DNA of 13,930 bases from Candidatus Aminicenantota bacterium (lineage in GTDB: Bacteria; Acidobacteriota; Aminicenantia; UBA2199), in contig JAOZTV010000045.1 in the NCBI GenBank assembly GCA_029939015.1, positions 1 to 13,930 of the forward strand, given 5' to 3'. Position numbers and translations under genes: made by a program. Each line of letters starts with the position of its first letter. The stretch's first letter is position 1. Below are positions 6,352 to 13,930 of this stretch, piece by piece. The notes beneath the pieces are model-generated. The model had not been told where the DNA came from and did no database searches. It worked only from the letters and a program-made list of their open reading frames with translations.

Positions 6352-9222
6352 TTATCCTCGCATTAATTTTTCATATATTTGTTTAATATCTCTAAATTCA
6401 GAATTTATTTCGTTTATTTCATTGGCTAATTCTTTTGCAGATTCAATGTCATCACTGAATTCATAACAGCTAATAAGCTCATATTTAATATTAAGATACT
6501 CATCCTTTTGTCTATCAGGCAATCCAAGTGCCTTTTTAAACCAATTAATACTTTCACTATACATACCTTTCTCTCTAAAACATATACCTAATAAACCTGC
6601 TGAATCAAAAAGTTTCAAAGGATGTTTAGAGGATATTAGAAATTCATGAATTGCCTCATCCAACAGTCCCATTTCCTTATAAGCAATCCCTAAGTTATAT
6701 CTTGTATCATAATCGTCCTGACCAATCTTATCTTCTACACCTTTTTTAAATTCTTCAAAAATCTCCATCATATTCTTTTCGATTGTTGATGTTCTCTGCC
6801 TTTCAAGTTCTTTTAACCAAAACACTATCGCTTCAATCTCCAGCTTGGATTTTTCTTCCAAATTATAAAAATTATCAGCAGCAAAAAAAACTGGTTCATC
6901 TTCAAAAATATCACCCTCATCAAGCTCACCAAATATATTTTCACCTGAATCGTCAAATGGAGGCTCATCTACAAATGGCGGCTTAGTGTCTGATTTATTA
7001 TCAGTAGCTTCATTTTTGTCAAAAACATCACTTAAAAAACCATCATCTAAATCAGGTAAATCAATATTTGTTTTTTCAGGTTCAGCAATTTCTTTTGTAC
7101 TCAATTCAATATCTGGTTTTGCAATATTATCCTGAATATAAGGTGGGTCTGTTATTTCAATAAGAATTCCTGAATCACTTTTACTATTGGATTCTTCATA
7201 TATAGCAAAAGGAGCCTTTGTATCAATTTCATCAGTAATACCTGATTCCAAATCAATATTAATTCCAATTTTTTTAGGCACAGGCTCAACATTGTTTTTT
7301 TTGTTTCCCTGCTCCATTGCCATGTTTAGTTTGAGCATATACGCTTCAACACGTTCATTTGCAGGATATTGTAATTGTAATTCAGATATTAATTTTCCAG
7401 CTTCATTAAAAAACTTATTTGAAATATGAAAACCTAATTCCTTTAGAAGTTCATCAAGACTCTTCTTAGTATCTGCCCCACTTTTAGTTATTTCATTTGG
7501 ATCAATCAATTCAAGATCAGAATTATCCGGAACTGCAATTTGTTTCTTAACCTCTTCTGCAGGTAAAATAACGCTATCTTCCTCTGTCAATTCAAAAATA
7601 CCTGAGTCATCTAATGGTTTAGCAATTTCAACTGAATCTGAACTCGAAGAATTTATACTTTCAAGTTCATCAGCCAGATCATCTTTTGCAATATCTTCAA
7701 TATTTATATCTGTCTTTTCATTTTCATTCAAATTTTGTGTGACAATATTCCCCGGGTCTAACTCAGTTAATTCTTTTAAAAGCTCTGTGTATTCATCATT
7801 CATTTCACTCAATTTATATAAACCAAGAATACTATAACCCTCATCAAGCTGTAAACTTTTATTATTTGACAAATTATATAAATCATAAAGCTTCAAACTT
7901 ATATTAAGATTTCCAGGAAATTTTTCCTTCATTTGCTTAAGAATTTTTTCAGCTTCAACATAATCACTAACCTTCAATGCTTCTTCGACTTTTCTAAAAT
8001 TATGATTCATAAACTCATCATCAGGACTTATTTCATCTATATCAACGGGTGTGCCAAGCCCCTGAAGTTCATTTAATCTAGTTTCATATTCATAAGGAGC
8101 ATTTGATATTGCAATTAGTTCCTCTAAAACGCCCTTTAATTTGTCTGTTTGTTTATTTTTGTCATAAATCGGAATCAGGGATTCAAGCACTTTAATCAAA
8201 CTGTTTTTCTTTTTTGCAATTTTAAAAATTTCAGCCATTTTTTCCCGTACAGGAGCATATGAGTCATTAGCTGTAAGAATAAACCTTAAAAGCCCTATTG
8301 CCTCTTCGTATTTTTTTGCTGAAATAAATTTATTAACAACAGGAGCAAATAAAGTATAAGTTTTATTAAATTCCTTTCTATTCATATAAACCCTGCCAAG
8401 TTTCATAATAACCTCAACTTCCTCTGGATTTATACTGGAAATTTTTAAATAAATTTGCTCTGCTTCCTTTATTAAGCCTTTATTGAAGAATAAATCTCCC
8501 AAAATTTTCAATAAATTCAAATGGTTATATATTTCTGAGCCAAAACTCTGAAGAAACTCAATTGCCTTGTCTTCCCTGTTTTGCTTAGTATAGCAACTTG
8601 CAAGCTTTTCAATTATTTTTTCATTCTTAATCTTTGATATAACTTTTGTTAATAATTCTTCAATTTTTGTAAATTCCTTTTTTCGTATCAAGATATCAGA
8701 GACTAAGAGATATTCTTTTACTGCATCCTTTTCCATATTTTCTTTCAAATAGTTCTCAGCTAGTAATAACCTCATATTTATATTACTACTATCAAATTCA
8801 AGAATCTTTTCATACATTTTTAATGCACTTTTTATATCATTTTTTCTCTTATGTTCCTCCGCCAGGTCAAGATATATCTGCTTCGCCTCTATCATTAAAC
8901 CCTGCGCTGAATATAATTCGGCTAATTTGAAAGAGACTTTTTCGTTAGAAGAATCAATTTTTGTAACTCTTTTAAGCATTGCAATAGCCTTTGCATGAAA
9001 ACCTTCACGTCTGTAAAAATCTGCTATCCAATCAAATTGTTTTACTGCTTCAGGTAAATTCCTTTGGTTATAGTGTAGATCTCCAATTATTCTTCTTATT
9101 TCTAAATCATCAGGCTTAAATTGAATAATTTTTTCATATTCTTTTATTGCAGCATCTATTTTTCCATTCTTTGCCAACTTAAGAGCCAACGCTATTACAT
9201 TTGATCTTTTATCTTTTGCCAT
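6352..9222 (-). CDS. Large tetratricopeptide-repeat protein with acidic central linker
   Basis: The protein has 956 residues and no signal peptide or membrane segment. Residues 1 to about 370 are consecutive TPRs, such as GKIDAAIKEYEKIIQFKPDD, followed by more repeats to about 500. About 500-745 is a low-complexity linker rich in Asp, Glu, Ser and Pro with repeated DDSG and PPF.D motifs. About 760-956 is a conserved C-terminal TPR module with the signature DDYDTRYNLGIAYKEMGL and GLLGICFREKGMYSESI. Related long TPR proteins with this C-terminal module occur in several deep-branching and delta-type lineages; their role is unknown and they are assumed to be protein-interaction scaffolds. The ATG at 9222 follows an AGGA with six bases between and overlaps the end of rnhB by 14 bases, so it is translated from the rplS-rnhB transcript. 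Confidence 0.85.
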   Translation of the reverse strand: MAKDKRSNVIALALKLAKNGKIDAAIKEYEKIIQFKPDDLEIRRIIGDLHYNQRNLPEAVKQFDWIADFYRREGFHAKAIAMLKRVTKIDSSNEKVSFKLAELYSAQGLMIEAKQIYLDLAEEHKRKNDIKSALKMYEKILEFDSSNINMRLLLAENYLKENMEKDAVKEYLLVSDILIRKKEFTKIEELLTKVISKIKNEKIIEKLASCYTKQNREDKAIEFLQSFGSEIYNHLNLLKILGDLFFNKGLIKEAEQIYLKISSINPEEVEVIMKLGRVYMNRKEFNKTYTLFAPVVNKFISAKKYEEAIGLLRFILTANDSYAPVREKMAEIFKIAKKKNSLIKVLESLIPIYDKNKQTDKLKGVLEELIAISNAPYEYETRLNELQGLGTPVDIDEISPDDEFMNHNFRKVEEALKVSDYVEAEKILKQMKEKFPGNLNISLKLYDLYNLSNNKSLQLDEGYSILGLYKLSEMNDEYTELLKELTELDPGNIVTQNLNENEKTDINIEDIAKDDLADELESINSSSSDSVEIAKPLDDSGIFELTEEDSVILPAEEVKKQIAVPDNSDLELIDPNEITKSGADTKKSLDELLKELGFHISNKFFNEAGKLISELQLQYPANERVEAYMLKLNMAMEQGNKKNNVEPVPKKIGINIDLESGITDEIDTKAPFAIYEESNSKSDSGILIEITDPPYIQDNIAKPDIELSTKEIAEPEKTNIDLPDLDDGFLSDVFDKNEATDNKSDTKPPFVDEPPFDDSGENIFGELDEGDIFEDEPVFFAADNFYNLEEKSKLEIEAIVFWLKELERQRTSTIEKNMMEIFEEFKKGVEDKIGQDDYDTRYNLGIAYKEMGLLDEAIHEFLISSKHPLKLFDSAGLLGICFREKGMYSESINWFKKALGLPDRQKDEYLNIKYELISCYEFSDDIESAKELANEINEINSEFRDIKQIYEKLMRG

Positions 9223-9814
9223 TCTTTATCCTAAAACTTCTTCTATGAAAAAAAGTTTGTCCTAATGATTGTACCATATTAATATGTTGTTTTGTAGGAT
9301 ATCCTTTGTTTTTATCCAGATTATAGCCTGGATAATATTCAGACATTTTTATCAATAAATCATCTCTAAATACCTTAGCAATTATTGATGCAGCTGCAAT
9401 TGAAAGACTTTTACTATCTCCTTTTACAATACCATCACCAGATATATTTAGAAAATCAGGTTTCATACAGTCAATTAAAACATAATCTGGAAAAATTTGC
9501 AAATTTTTTACTGCCATTTTCATAGCATTTTTTGTAGCTATCAAAATATTGGAATTATCTATTTCGTCATTCCATATCCAACCAATAGAATATGCAAGAG
9601 AATTTTTATATATGGATAAGGCTAAATCAAGCCTTTTTTTTTCACTTAATTTTTTTGAATCATTGATACTATAATCTAAATTAGCAGGATTAAGTATTAC
9701 AGCTCCTGCTACTACTGGTCCGAAGAGACAACCTCTTCCGACCTCATCTACACCACAAACTGTGGCATTTTTATTATTATTTAAATATTTTTCTTCTATT
9801 TCAAAATCAGGCAT
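9209..9814 (-). CDS. rnhB: Ribonuclease HII
   Basis: A 201-residue protein of the usual RNase HII length. This enzyme cuts the RNA strand of RNA-DNA hybrids and removes single ribonucleotides misincorporated into DNA; it is cytoplasmic and metal-dependent. The four-carboxylate active site is complete: D23 and E24 in GVDEVGRG, D115 in LIDCMKP, and D133 in VKGDSKSLSIAAASI, spaced as in the Escherichia coli enzyme with an offset of seven. The motif GYPTKQH near 171-177 is also typical. The ATG overlaps the stop of rplS by one base (TAATG), giving translational coupling. Adjacency of rplS and rnhB is a widespread bacterial arrangement. Confidence 0.97.
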   Translation of the reverse strand: MPDFEIEEKYLNNNKNATVCGVDEVGRGCLFGPVVAGAVILNPANLDYSINDSKKLSEKKRLDLALSIYKNSLAYSIGWIWNDEIDNSNILIATKNAMKMAVKNLQIFPDYVLIDCMKPDFLNISGDGIVKGDSKSLSIAAASIIAKVFRDDLLIKMSEYYPGYNLDKNKGYPTKQHINMVQSLGQTFFHRRSFRIKNGKR

Positions 9815-10299
9815 TACCTGAGTTCTTTTAACCTTGCAGCCTTACCTTTAAGATTTCTTAGATAATAAAGTTTACTTCTTCTTACCTTTGAATGTCTTTT
9901 AACTTCAATCTTTTGAACAAGTTTTGAATTTAAAGGGAATATTCTTTCAACAGCGACACCAAAAGAAGTTTTTCTAACTGTAACTGTTTTTTGAATTCCA
10001 CTATGTTTTAAAGCAATAACAGTTCCTTCAAAAACCTGTATCCTTTCTTTCCCACCCTCAATAACTCTATATGATACTCTAATAATATCACCAGCTTTTA
10101 ACTCAGGTAAATCTGTTCGCACAGGTGAATAACGTGTCATGTCATCCATTTTATTAGTAATCTTTACTTTTTCAGCTTTTTTTGAAACAGGTTTTGCCTT
10201 TGCTTTAACTTCTTTTGTTTCTGTTTCTACTTTTATCTCCTCTTTCTTTGGAGCTTCTTTAACTTCTACCTTTTCTTGATCTTTTTTTTCTTCTGTCAT
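9814..10299 (-). CDS. rplS: 50S ribosomal protein L19 with a Lys/Glu-rich N-terminal extension
   Basis: L19 sits at the interface of the 30S and 50S subunits. The conserved part starts near residue 58 (SPVRTDLPELKAGDIIRV) and runs through ERIQVFEGTVIA, TVRKTSFGVAVERIFPL and KVRRSKLYYLRNLKGKAARLKE to the end. The protein is 161 residues against about 115 in most bacteria; the extra first 50 residues are almost only Lys, Glu, Val, Ala and Thr, and look disordered. The start is supported by AGGAG (10307-10311) seven bases before the ATG. An internal ATG at residue 51 or 54 would give a normal-length L19, but I see no comparable ribosome binding site there. It is the first gene of the rplS-rnhB-TPR unit, and trmD, its usual upstream partner, is absent. 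The gene upstream is smc on the opposite strand. Confidence 0.96.
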   Translation of the reverse strand: MTEEKKDQEKVEVKEAPKKEEIKVETETKEVKAKAKPVSKKAEKVKITNKMDDMTRYSPVRTDLPELKAGDIIRVSYRVIEGGKERIQVFEGTVIALKHSGIQKTVTVRKTSFGVAVERIFPLNSKLVQKIEVKRHSKVRRSKLYYLRNLKGKAARLKELR

Positions 10300-10394
10300 C
10301 TTACTTCTCCTAATCTATTAGCGTTTCATATTATTCCCTAAACCCAAACGCAAAATATCATTTCAACAGAAGGGCATAAAAAAATACAATTGTT

Positions 10395-10423
10395 ATTTTA
10401 CTATTATTTTAATTAAATTTCAA
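10395..10423 (-). promoter_or_regulatory. Candidate promoter for the rplS-rnhB-TPR operon
   Basis: On the minus strand, TTGAAA (10418-10423) is followed after exactly 17 bases by TAAAAT (10395-10400), five of six matches to each consensus box. It lies within the 182-base gap between rplS and smc and would give a leader of about 90 bases. Sequence this AT-rich yields such matches by chance, so confidence is moderate. In the same gap I found no convincing promoter or Shine-Dalgarno sequence for the divergent smc gene. Confidence 0.4.
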
Positions 10424-10481
10424 CTAAATAAATGACAAAACAATAAATTTGTGATATTTTATTTCTTTTTAATGAATAATT

Positions 10482-13400
10482 ATGAATATATATCTTGACA
10501 AATTAGAGTTGCATGGCTTTAAATCTTTCCCGGAAAAGACTATTATAAAATTCCATAAGGGTATAACTGCAATTATCGGCCCTAATGGATGTGGAAAAAG
10601 CAATATTGTTGATGCTGTTCTATGGGTATTAGGTGAACAAAAGATAAAAAGCCTCAGGGGTGAAAATAACGAAGACCTAATTTTTAATGGTAGTGCAGAT
10701 AAAAAGCCACTCGGTATGACTGAAGTTGGTGCATATTTTATTAAGGATTATGAGCCTGTTCATATTGCAAGAAGGTATTATAGGTCTTCTGAAACTAAAT
10801 ATATTTTAAACCAGAAATACAGCCGTAATAAGGATATTCAAAACACCTTATACGATATGCAAATGGGCGAAAAAAAATATTTCATCTTTGAACAGGGAAG
10901 TATTGACAAATTAGTTTCTCTTAAAGCTGGAGAAAAAAGAATCTTGATTGAAGAAGCGGCAGGAGTATCACAGTACCTTGAAAGAAAAAAAGAAACAGTA
11001 AACAAGTTAATAATTGCTGAGCAAAACCTTGAAAGCCTTGATATGTTGATATTTGATAAGGAAAAGAGGCTTAAAGAATTAAAAAACCAGGTAAATTATG
11101 TTCAAAGGTATAGAGCTTACAAAATTGAAAAGATAAATAATCTCAAAGCTTTAATAGAAAAAAAATATTCAACTATTCAAGTCGAAGTAAAAAAAAACCT
11201 TTTTATAAAAGACGAACGTATAAAAAAGGAACTCTTACTATCAAAAGAGATTATTGCCATTGAAAAAACCATATTGAAGCTTGAAGAAGAAAAATGGAAT
11301 ATTGACTTAGAACAAAAGAAATTTGATAAAATAAAATTTAATACAAATAGTTTACTTATATCAACACAAAAAGAAATTGAAAAATCCAATCAACAACAAG
11401 TTTTTACATCTCAAAGTCAAATAGATGTAAAAAAAAACATGAATAATAATATCAAAGAAAATGAATTGATCGAGCCTGAATTAGTAAAACTAAGAAAAAG
11501 CCTTACCTCTCTCAAGCTACAGCTACAATCAGAAAAAACTGAACAAAAAGCAACTAAGTCTATAATTTCAGGGTTAAATTCTGAACTCATGAAATTCAAG
11601 AATGAAAACCAAAGTTTCAAATCTGAAATTTTCAAAATACAATCACAAATATCCTCTGAAAAAAACAGACTAAACAAACTTGAAAGAACAAAATTTTCAA
11701 ATGAAAATGAAATAAAAAATAAAAACAAATATATGAACGAAATTTTAAAGACTGACTTAATTAATGAGATTGAAATAAAGCAAAAAGAATTACAAAATCT
11801 TAAAAATAATCTTTTGAAAATCACAAAAGAAATTAATAAATTTAAAAACACTCAAAACCTTCTCAAATTAAATATTGATAAAAACAAAAACAAAATCAAC
11901 GAAATTGAAAATGAAATTTTAAGTTTAAATAAACAAAAAGAAAAATATATTGAAATTAAAAGCAAAATATCCGGGCATCTCAATATAACAAACAAATCAA
12001 ACGAAAAACCACTCCAGGATATTCTCAAGACAGATAAGAGCTATTATAAAGCTATTGAGAATTATTTTTTTGATGAGATGGATGCTACATTTTTAAGCAG
12101 CAATAACATCCCTGATAATAAGAACAAATATATTCTAATACATAAGAACAAACATGAAATACCAGATAATTTAAAAAAAGAAATCACAAATGAGAAAGGC
12201 TTTATATCATTTATCAATGATATTTATGTTCTTGAAGAAATAAAACACAAACAAAGCTTGAAAAACGGTGTTTTTGTTCAAAACCTATCCAATGGGGTAG
12301 ATATTTTCTTGAAATATGGATATGGTATTATTACAAAAAACTCTGAAATAATAACAAGTAATGGAATAATCATCAAGGATAGGGATAAAGGAATACTAAA
12401 CATCAACCATGAGATTTTTGAAGCAGAATCCAATGTTAAAGCATTAACCCAAAGTTTAAATGATATTTATACAAATCATAACAAAGAAAAAATAATGTAC
12501 GATAAAGTGTTAAATTCTATCCAAAAAGAACAGCAACTATTAAAAACTTGTGAAAAAGATATCTATCAAAAAAAATCAGATCTTGCTTCAATTGAAGAAA
12601 ATGAAATTAGGAACAAAAAAAGACTTGAAATAATTAAAAAAGAACTCCTGATAATCAAACAGGATAATAAAAATCTTTCCAAAGAACTCAAACTTTCTGA
12701 AGATAAAGAAATAAAACTAATAGAAAATGAAAAAAAATTAATACAGGAAAACGAAAGATTCAAACTTAATCTTGACAAAAAAAAAGACAAGCTAAATGAA
12801 GTTGAGAAGAAGAACCTAAAACAACAAAGTAGCATTTATTTAATTCAGGAAAAAACAAAATCTATTGAGTCACAAATATCAAGTTTAGAGGATAATAAAA
12901 ACAGATTAACTGTCCAAAACAAAAATAATCAAAATAAATTACAAGAATTATCAGACTTGAATAAAGAAACAGAGAATAAAATTAATTCTTTACAAAAAGA
13001 ATTAAAGTCAACTAATACAGAATTAGAAAAAAATGGCATTTTTTTACATGACATTGCACTTAAATCTAACCTCATAAACGAAAAACTCAAAAGCAATAAT
13101 ATTAATCTTAAAAAACTACGAATTGATATAAGTGAAATTAAGGAAACAAAGAGTGAGGTAGAAATCACATTAACATCTTTTAAAAATGATGTATTTCGTT
13201 TAGAAGATATTGCCTTAAAAGAATTGAATGATGAGATAAGAAACATCAAAGGTAGTGAAGACTATCTATCAAAAGATTTACCACAGCTTGAAGAAGAAGT
13301 TGCAAATTTTGAGGATAAACTTAGTAAAATGAGAGATAGCGAAAAACTAAATTTTTCAGCTGAATCTGAATATGAAATGCTATTTGGTGAACATGGCTTT

Positions 13401-13930
13401 TTAATCACTCAAAAAGAAGATGTAATCGATTCAATACAGGATATGCATGAAGTAATTGAGAAAATTGATTCTCAATCAAAAATCAGTTTTCTAAAAGCCT
13501 TTAACGAAATCAAAGAAAGTTTTGTAGAAAACTTCAAAATACTCTTTGAAGGTGGCGATGCAACCCTTACATTAACAGATCAGGGAAATTTACTCGAAAC
13601 AGGTTTAAATATCAAGGCACAACCACCTGGGAAACAACTTCTAAACCTTAGATTGCTTTCAGGTGGTGAAAAAACGCTAACTTCTCTTGCGTTTTTATTT
13701 GCTTTATTTCAATATAAACCTGCTCCATTTTGTATATTTGACGAAGTTGATGCATCTCTTGATGAAGCAAATATCCAAAGGTTTCTGAAATTTCTCCATA
13801 TACTCAAAAAGAACACTCAGTTTCTAATAATCACCCATAATTTTAAAACAATGGAAGAGGCAGACTACCTATATGGAATAAGTATGAACGAGCCGGGTAT
13901 TTCAACAATATACTCAACAAAATTTTCTGA
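10482..13930 (+). CDS. smc: Chromosome segregation/condensation ATPase SMC (3' end cut by the window)
   Basis: SMC dimers with ScpA and ScpB organise and help segregate the chromosome. The frame runs 1,149 codons without a stop to the window edge, close to full length. In order: Walker A GPNGCGKS (33-40) within ITAIIGPNGCGKSNIVDAV; the Q-loop region FEQGSIDKL and IEEAAGVSQYLERKKE; a long coiled coil to about 500; a hinge at about 505-650; a returning coiled coil to about 1000; then QPPGKQLLNLRLLSGGEK with the ABC signature at 1059-1064, Walker B FCIFDEVDA (Asp1087, Glu1088), and the switch FLIITHNFKTME. The hinge is strongly diverged: the usual GRATFLPL-like and double-glycine motifs are not recognisable, although GYGIITKNSEIITSNG keeps the shape of the conserved post-hinge strand. 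ATG at 10482 aligns with the usual N-terminus; a nearby ATG at 10472 stops after eight codons. Divergent from rplS; scpA and scpB are not in the window. Confidence 0.97.
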   Translation, partial: MNIYLDKLELHGFKSFPEKTIIKFHKGITAIIGPNGCGKSNIVDAVLWVLGEQKIKSLRGENNEDLIFNGSADKKPLGMTEVGAYFIKDYEPVHIARRYYRSSETKYILNQKYSRNKDIQNTLYDMQMGEKKYFIFEQGSIDKLVSLKAGEKRILIEEAAGVSQYLERKKETVNKLIIAEQNLESLDMLIFDKEKRLKELKNQVNYVQRYRAYKIEKINNLKALIEKKYSTIQVEVKKNLFIKDERIKKELLLSKEIIAIEKTILKLEEEKWNIDLEQKKFDKIKFNTNSLLISTQKEIEKSNQQQVFTSQSQIDVKKNMNNNIKENELIEPELVKLRKSLTSLKLQLQSEKTEQKATKSIISGLNSELMKFKNENQSFKSEIFKIQSQISSEKNRLNKLERTKFSNENEIKNKNKYMNEILKTDLINEIEIKQKELQNLKNNLLKITKEINKFKNTQNLLKLNIDKNKNKINEIENEILSLNKQKEKYIEIKSKISGHLNITNKSNEKPLQDILKTDKSYYKAIENYFFDEMDATFLSSNNIPDNKNKYILIHKNKHEIPDNLKKEITNEKGFISFINDIYVLEEIKHKQSLKNGVFVQNLSNGVDIFLKYGYGIITKNSEIITSNGIIIKDRDKGILNINHEIFEAESNVKALTQSLNDIYTNHNKEKIMYDKVLNSIQKEQQLLKTCEKDIYQKKSDLASIEENEIRNKKRLEIIKKELLIIKQDNKNLSKELKLSEDKEIKLIENEKKLIQENERFKLNLDKKKDKLNEVEKKNLKQQSSIYLIQEKTKSIESQISSLEDNKNRLTVQNKNNQNKLQELSDLNKETENKINSLQKELKSTNTELEKNGIFLHDIALKSNLINEKLKSNNINLKKLRIDISEIKETKSEVEITLTSFKNDVFRLEDIALKELNDEIRNIKGSEDYLSKDLPQLEEEVANFEDKLSKMRDSEKLNFSAESEYEMLFGEHGFLITQKEDVIDSIQDMHEVIEKIDSQSKISFLKAFNEIKESFVENFKILFEGGDATLTLTDQGNLLETGLNIKAQPPGKQLLNLRLLSGGEKTLTSLAFLFALFQYKPAPFCIFDEVDASLDEANIQRFLKFLHILKKNTQFLIITHNFKTMEEADYLYGISMNEPGISTIYSTKFS

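Noticed and set aside
7187..7429. Plus-strand open frame inside the large TPR gene
   Set aside because: It lies wholly within a well-supported minus-strand gene, has no ribosome binding site or family features, and its hydrophobic composition is the complement of the acidic linker.
10300..10481. A riboswitch or L19 autoregulatory leader in the rplS-smc gap
   Set aside because: I could not build a convincing conserved stem set by eye; the gap is very AT-rich and supports only one candidate promoter.
11177..13249. Several minus-strand open frames rich in Ser, Phe and Leu across the SMC coiled coils
   Set aside because: They are the antisense reading of Lys/Glu/Asn-rich coiled-coil codons and vanish as genes once the continuous SMC frame from 10482 is recognised.

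Overview
This is an AT-rich bacterial chromosome segment from an organism I cannot name. The sigma-54 activator, the Shine-Dalgarno sequences before several genes (AGGAG before rplS, AAGGAG before the hydrolase gene) and the housekeeping genes smc, rnhB and rplS point to an uncultured, low-GC, probably diderm lineage. No rRNA, tRNA, CRISPR array or transposase gene is visible.

Layout. The left edge (3-401, plus strand) holds the 3' end of a PD-(D/E)XK nuclease-domain gene of the AAA-ATPase/nuclease type. It runs directly into a palindromic element of about 165 bp (381-545) that looks like a non-autonomous transposon (MITE). The element supplies the last codons and the stop of that gene. From 554 to 10299 every gene lies on the minus strand. 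In the direction of transcription these are rplS (ribosomal protein L19), rnhB (RNase HII) and a 956-residue TPR protein, all overlapping by 1-14 bases. Next comes a long regulator locus (2589-6272), then a separate unit with its own promoter made of a double-MerR regulator and an alpha/beta hydrolase-like protein overlapping by 23 bases. On the plus strand, divergent from rplS, smc (chromosome condensation ATPase) starts at 10482 and runs off the right edge a few codons before its expected end.

The most unusual locus is 2589-6272. Two open frames, a degenerate ATPase-like N-terminal part and a TPR/GAF-like/sigma-54 AAA+/Fis-HTH C-terminal part, lie in the same reading frame. Only a single amber codon (5091-5093) separates them. 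The frame stays open on both sides and the TPR-like helical pattern continues across it. The locus therefore reads as one regulator of about 1,227 residues interrupted by one TAG: a nonsense lesion, a readthrough site, a recent split into two genes or a sequence error.

As a system, the right part of the window is growth and chromosome housekeeping. The left part is regulatory and accessory: a sigma-54 activator of unknown input, and a MerR-controlled hydrolase with a near-consensus promoter, a dyad at its predicted transcription start and a strikingly GC-rich leader.
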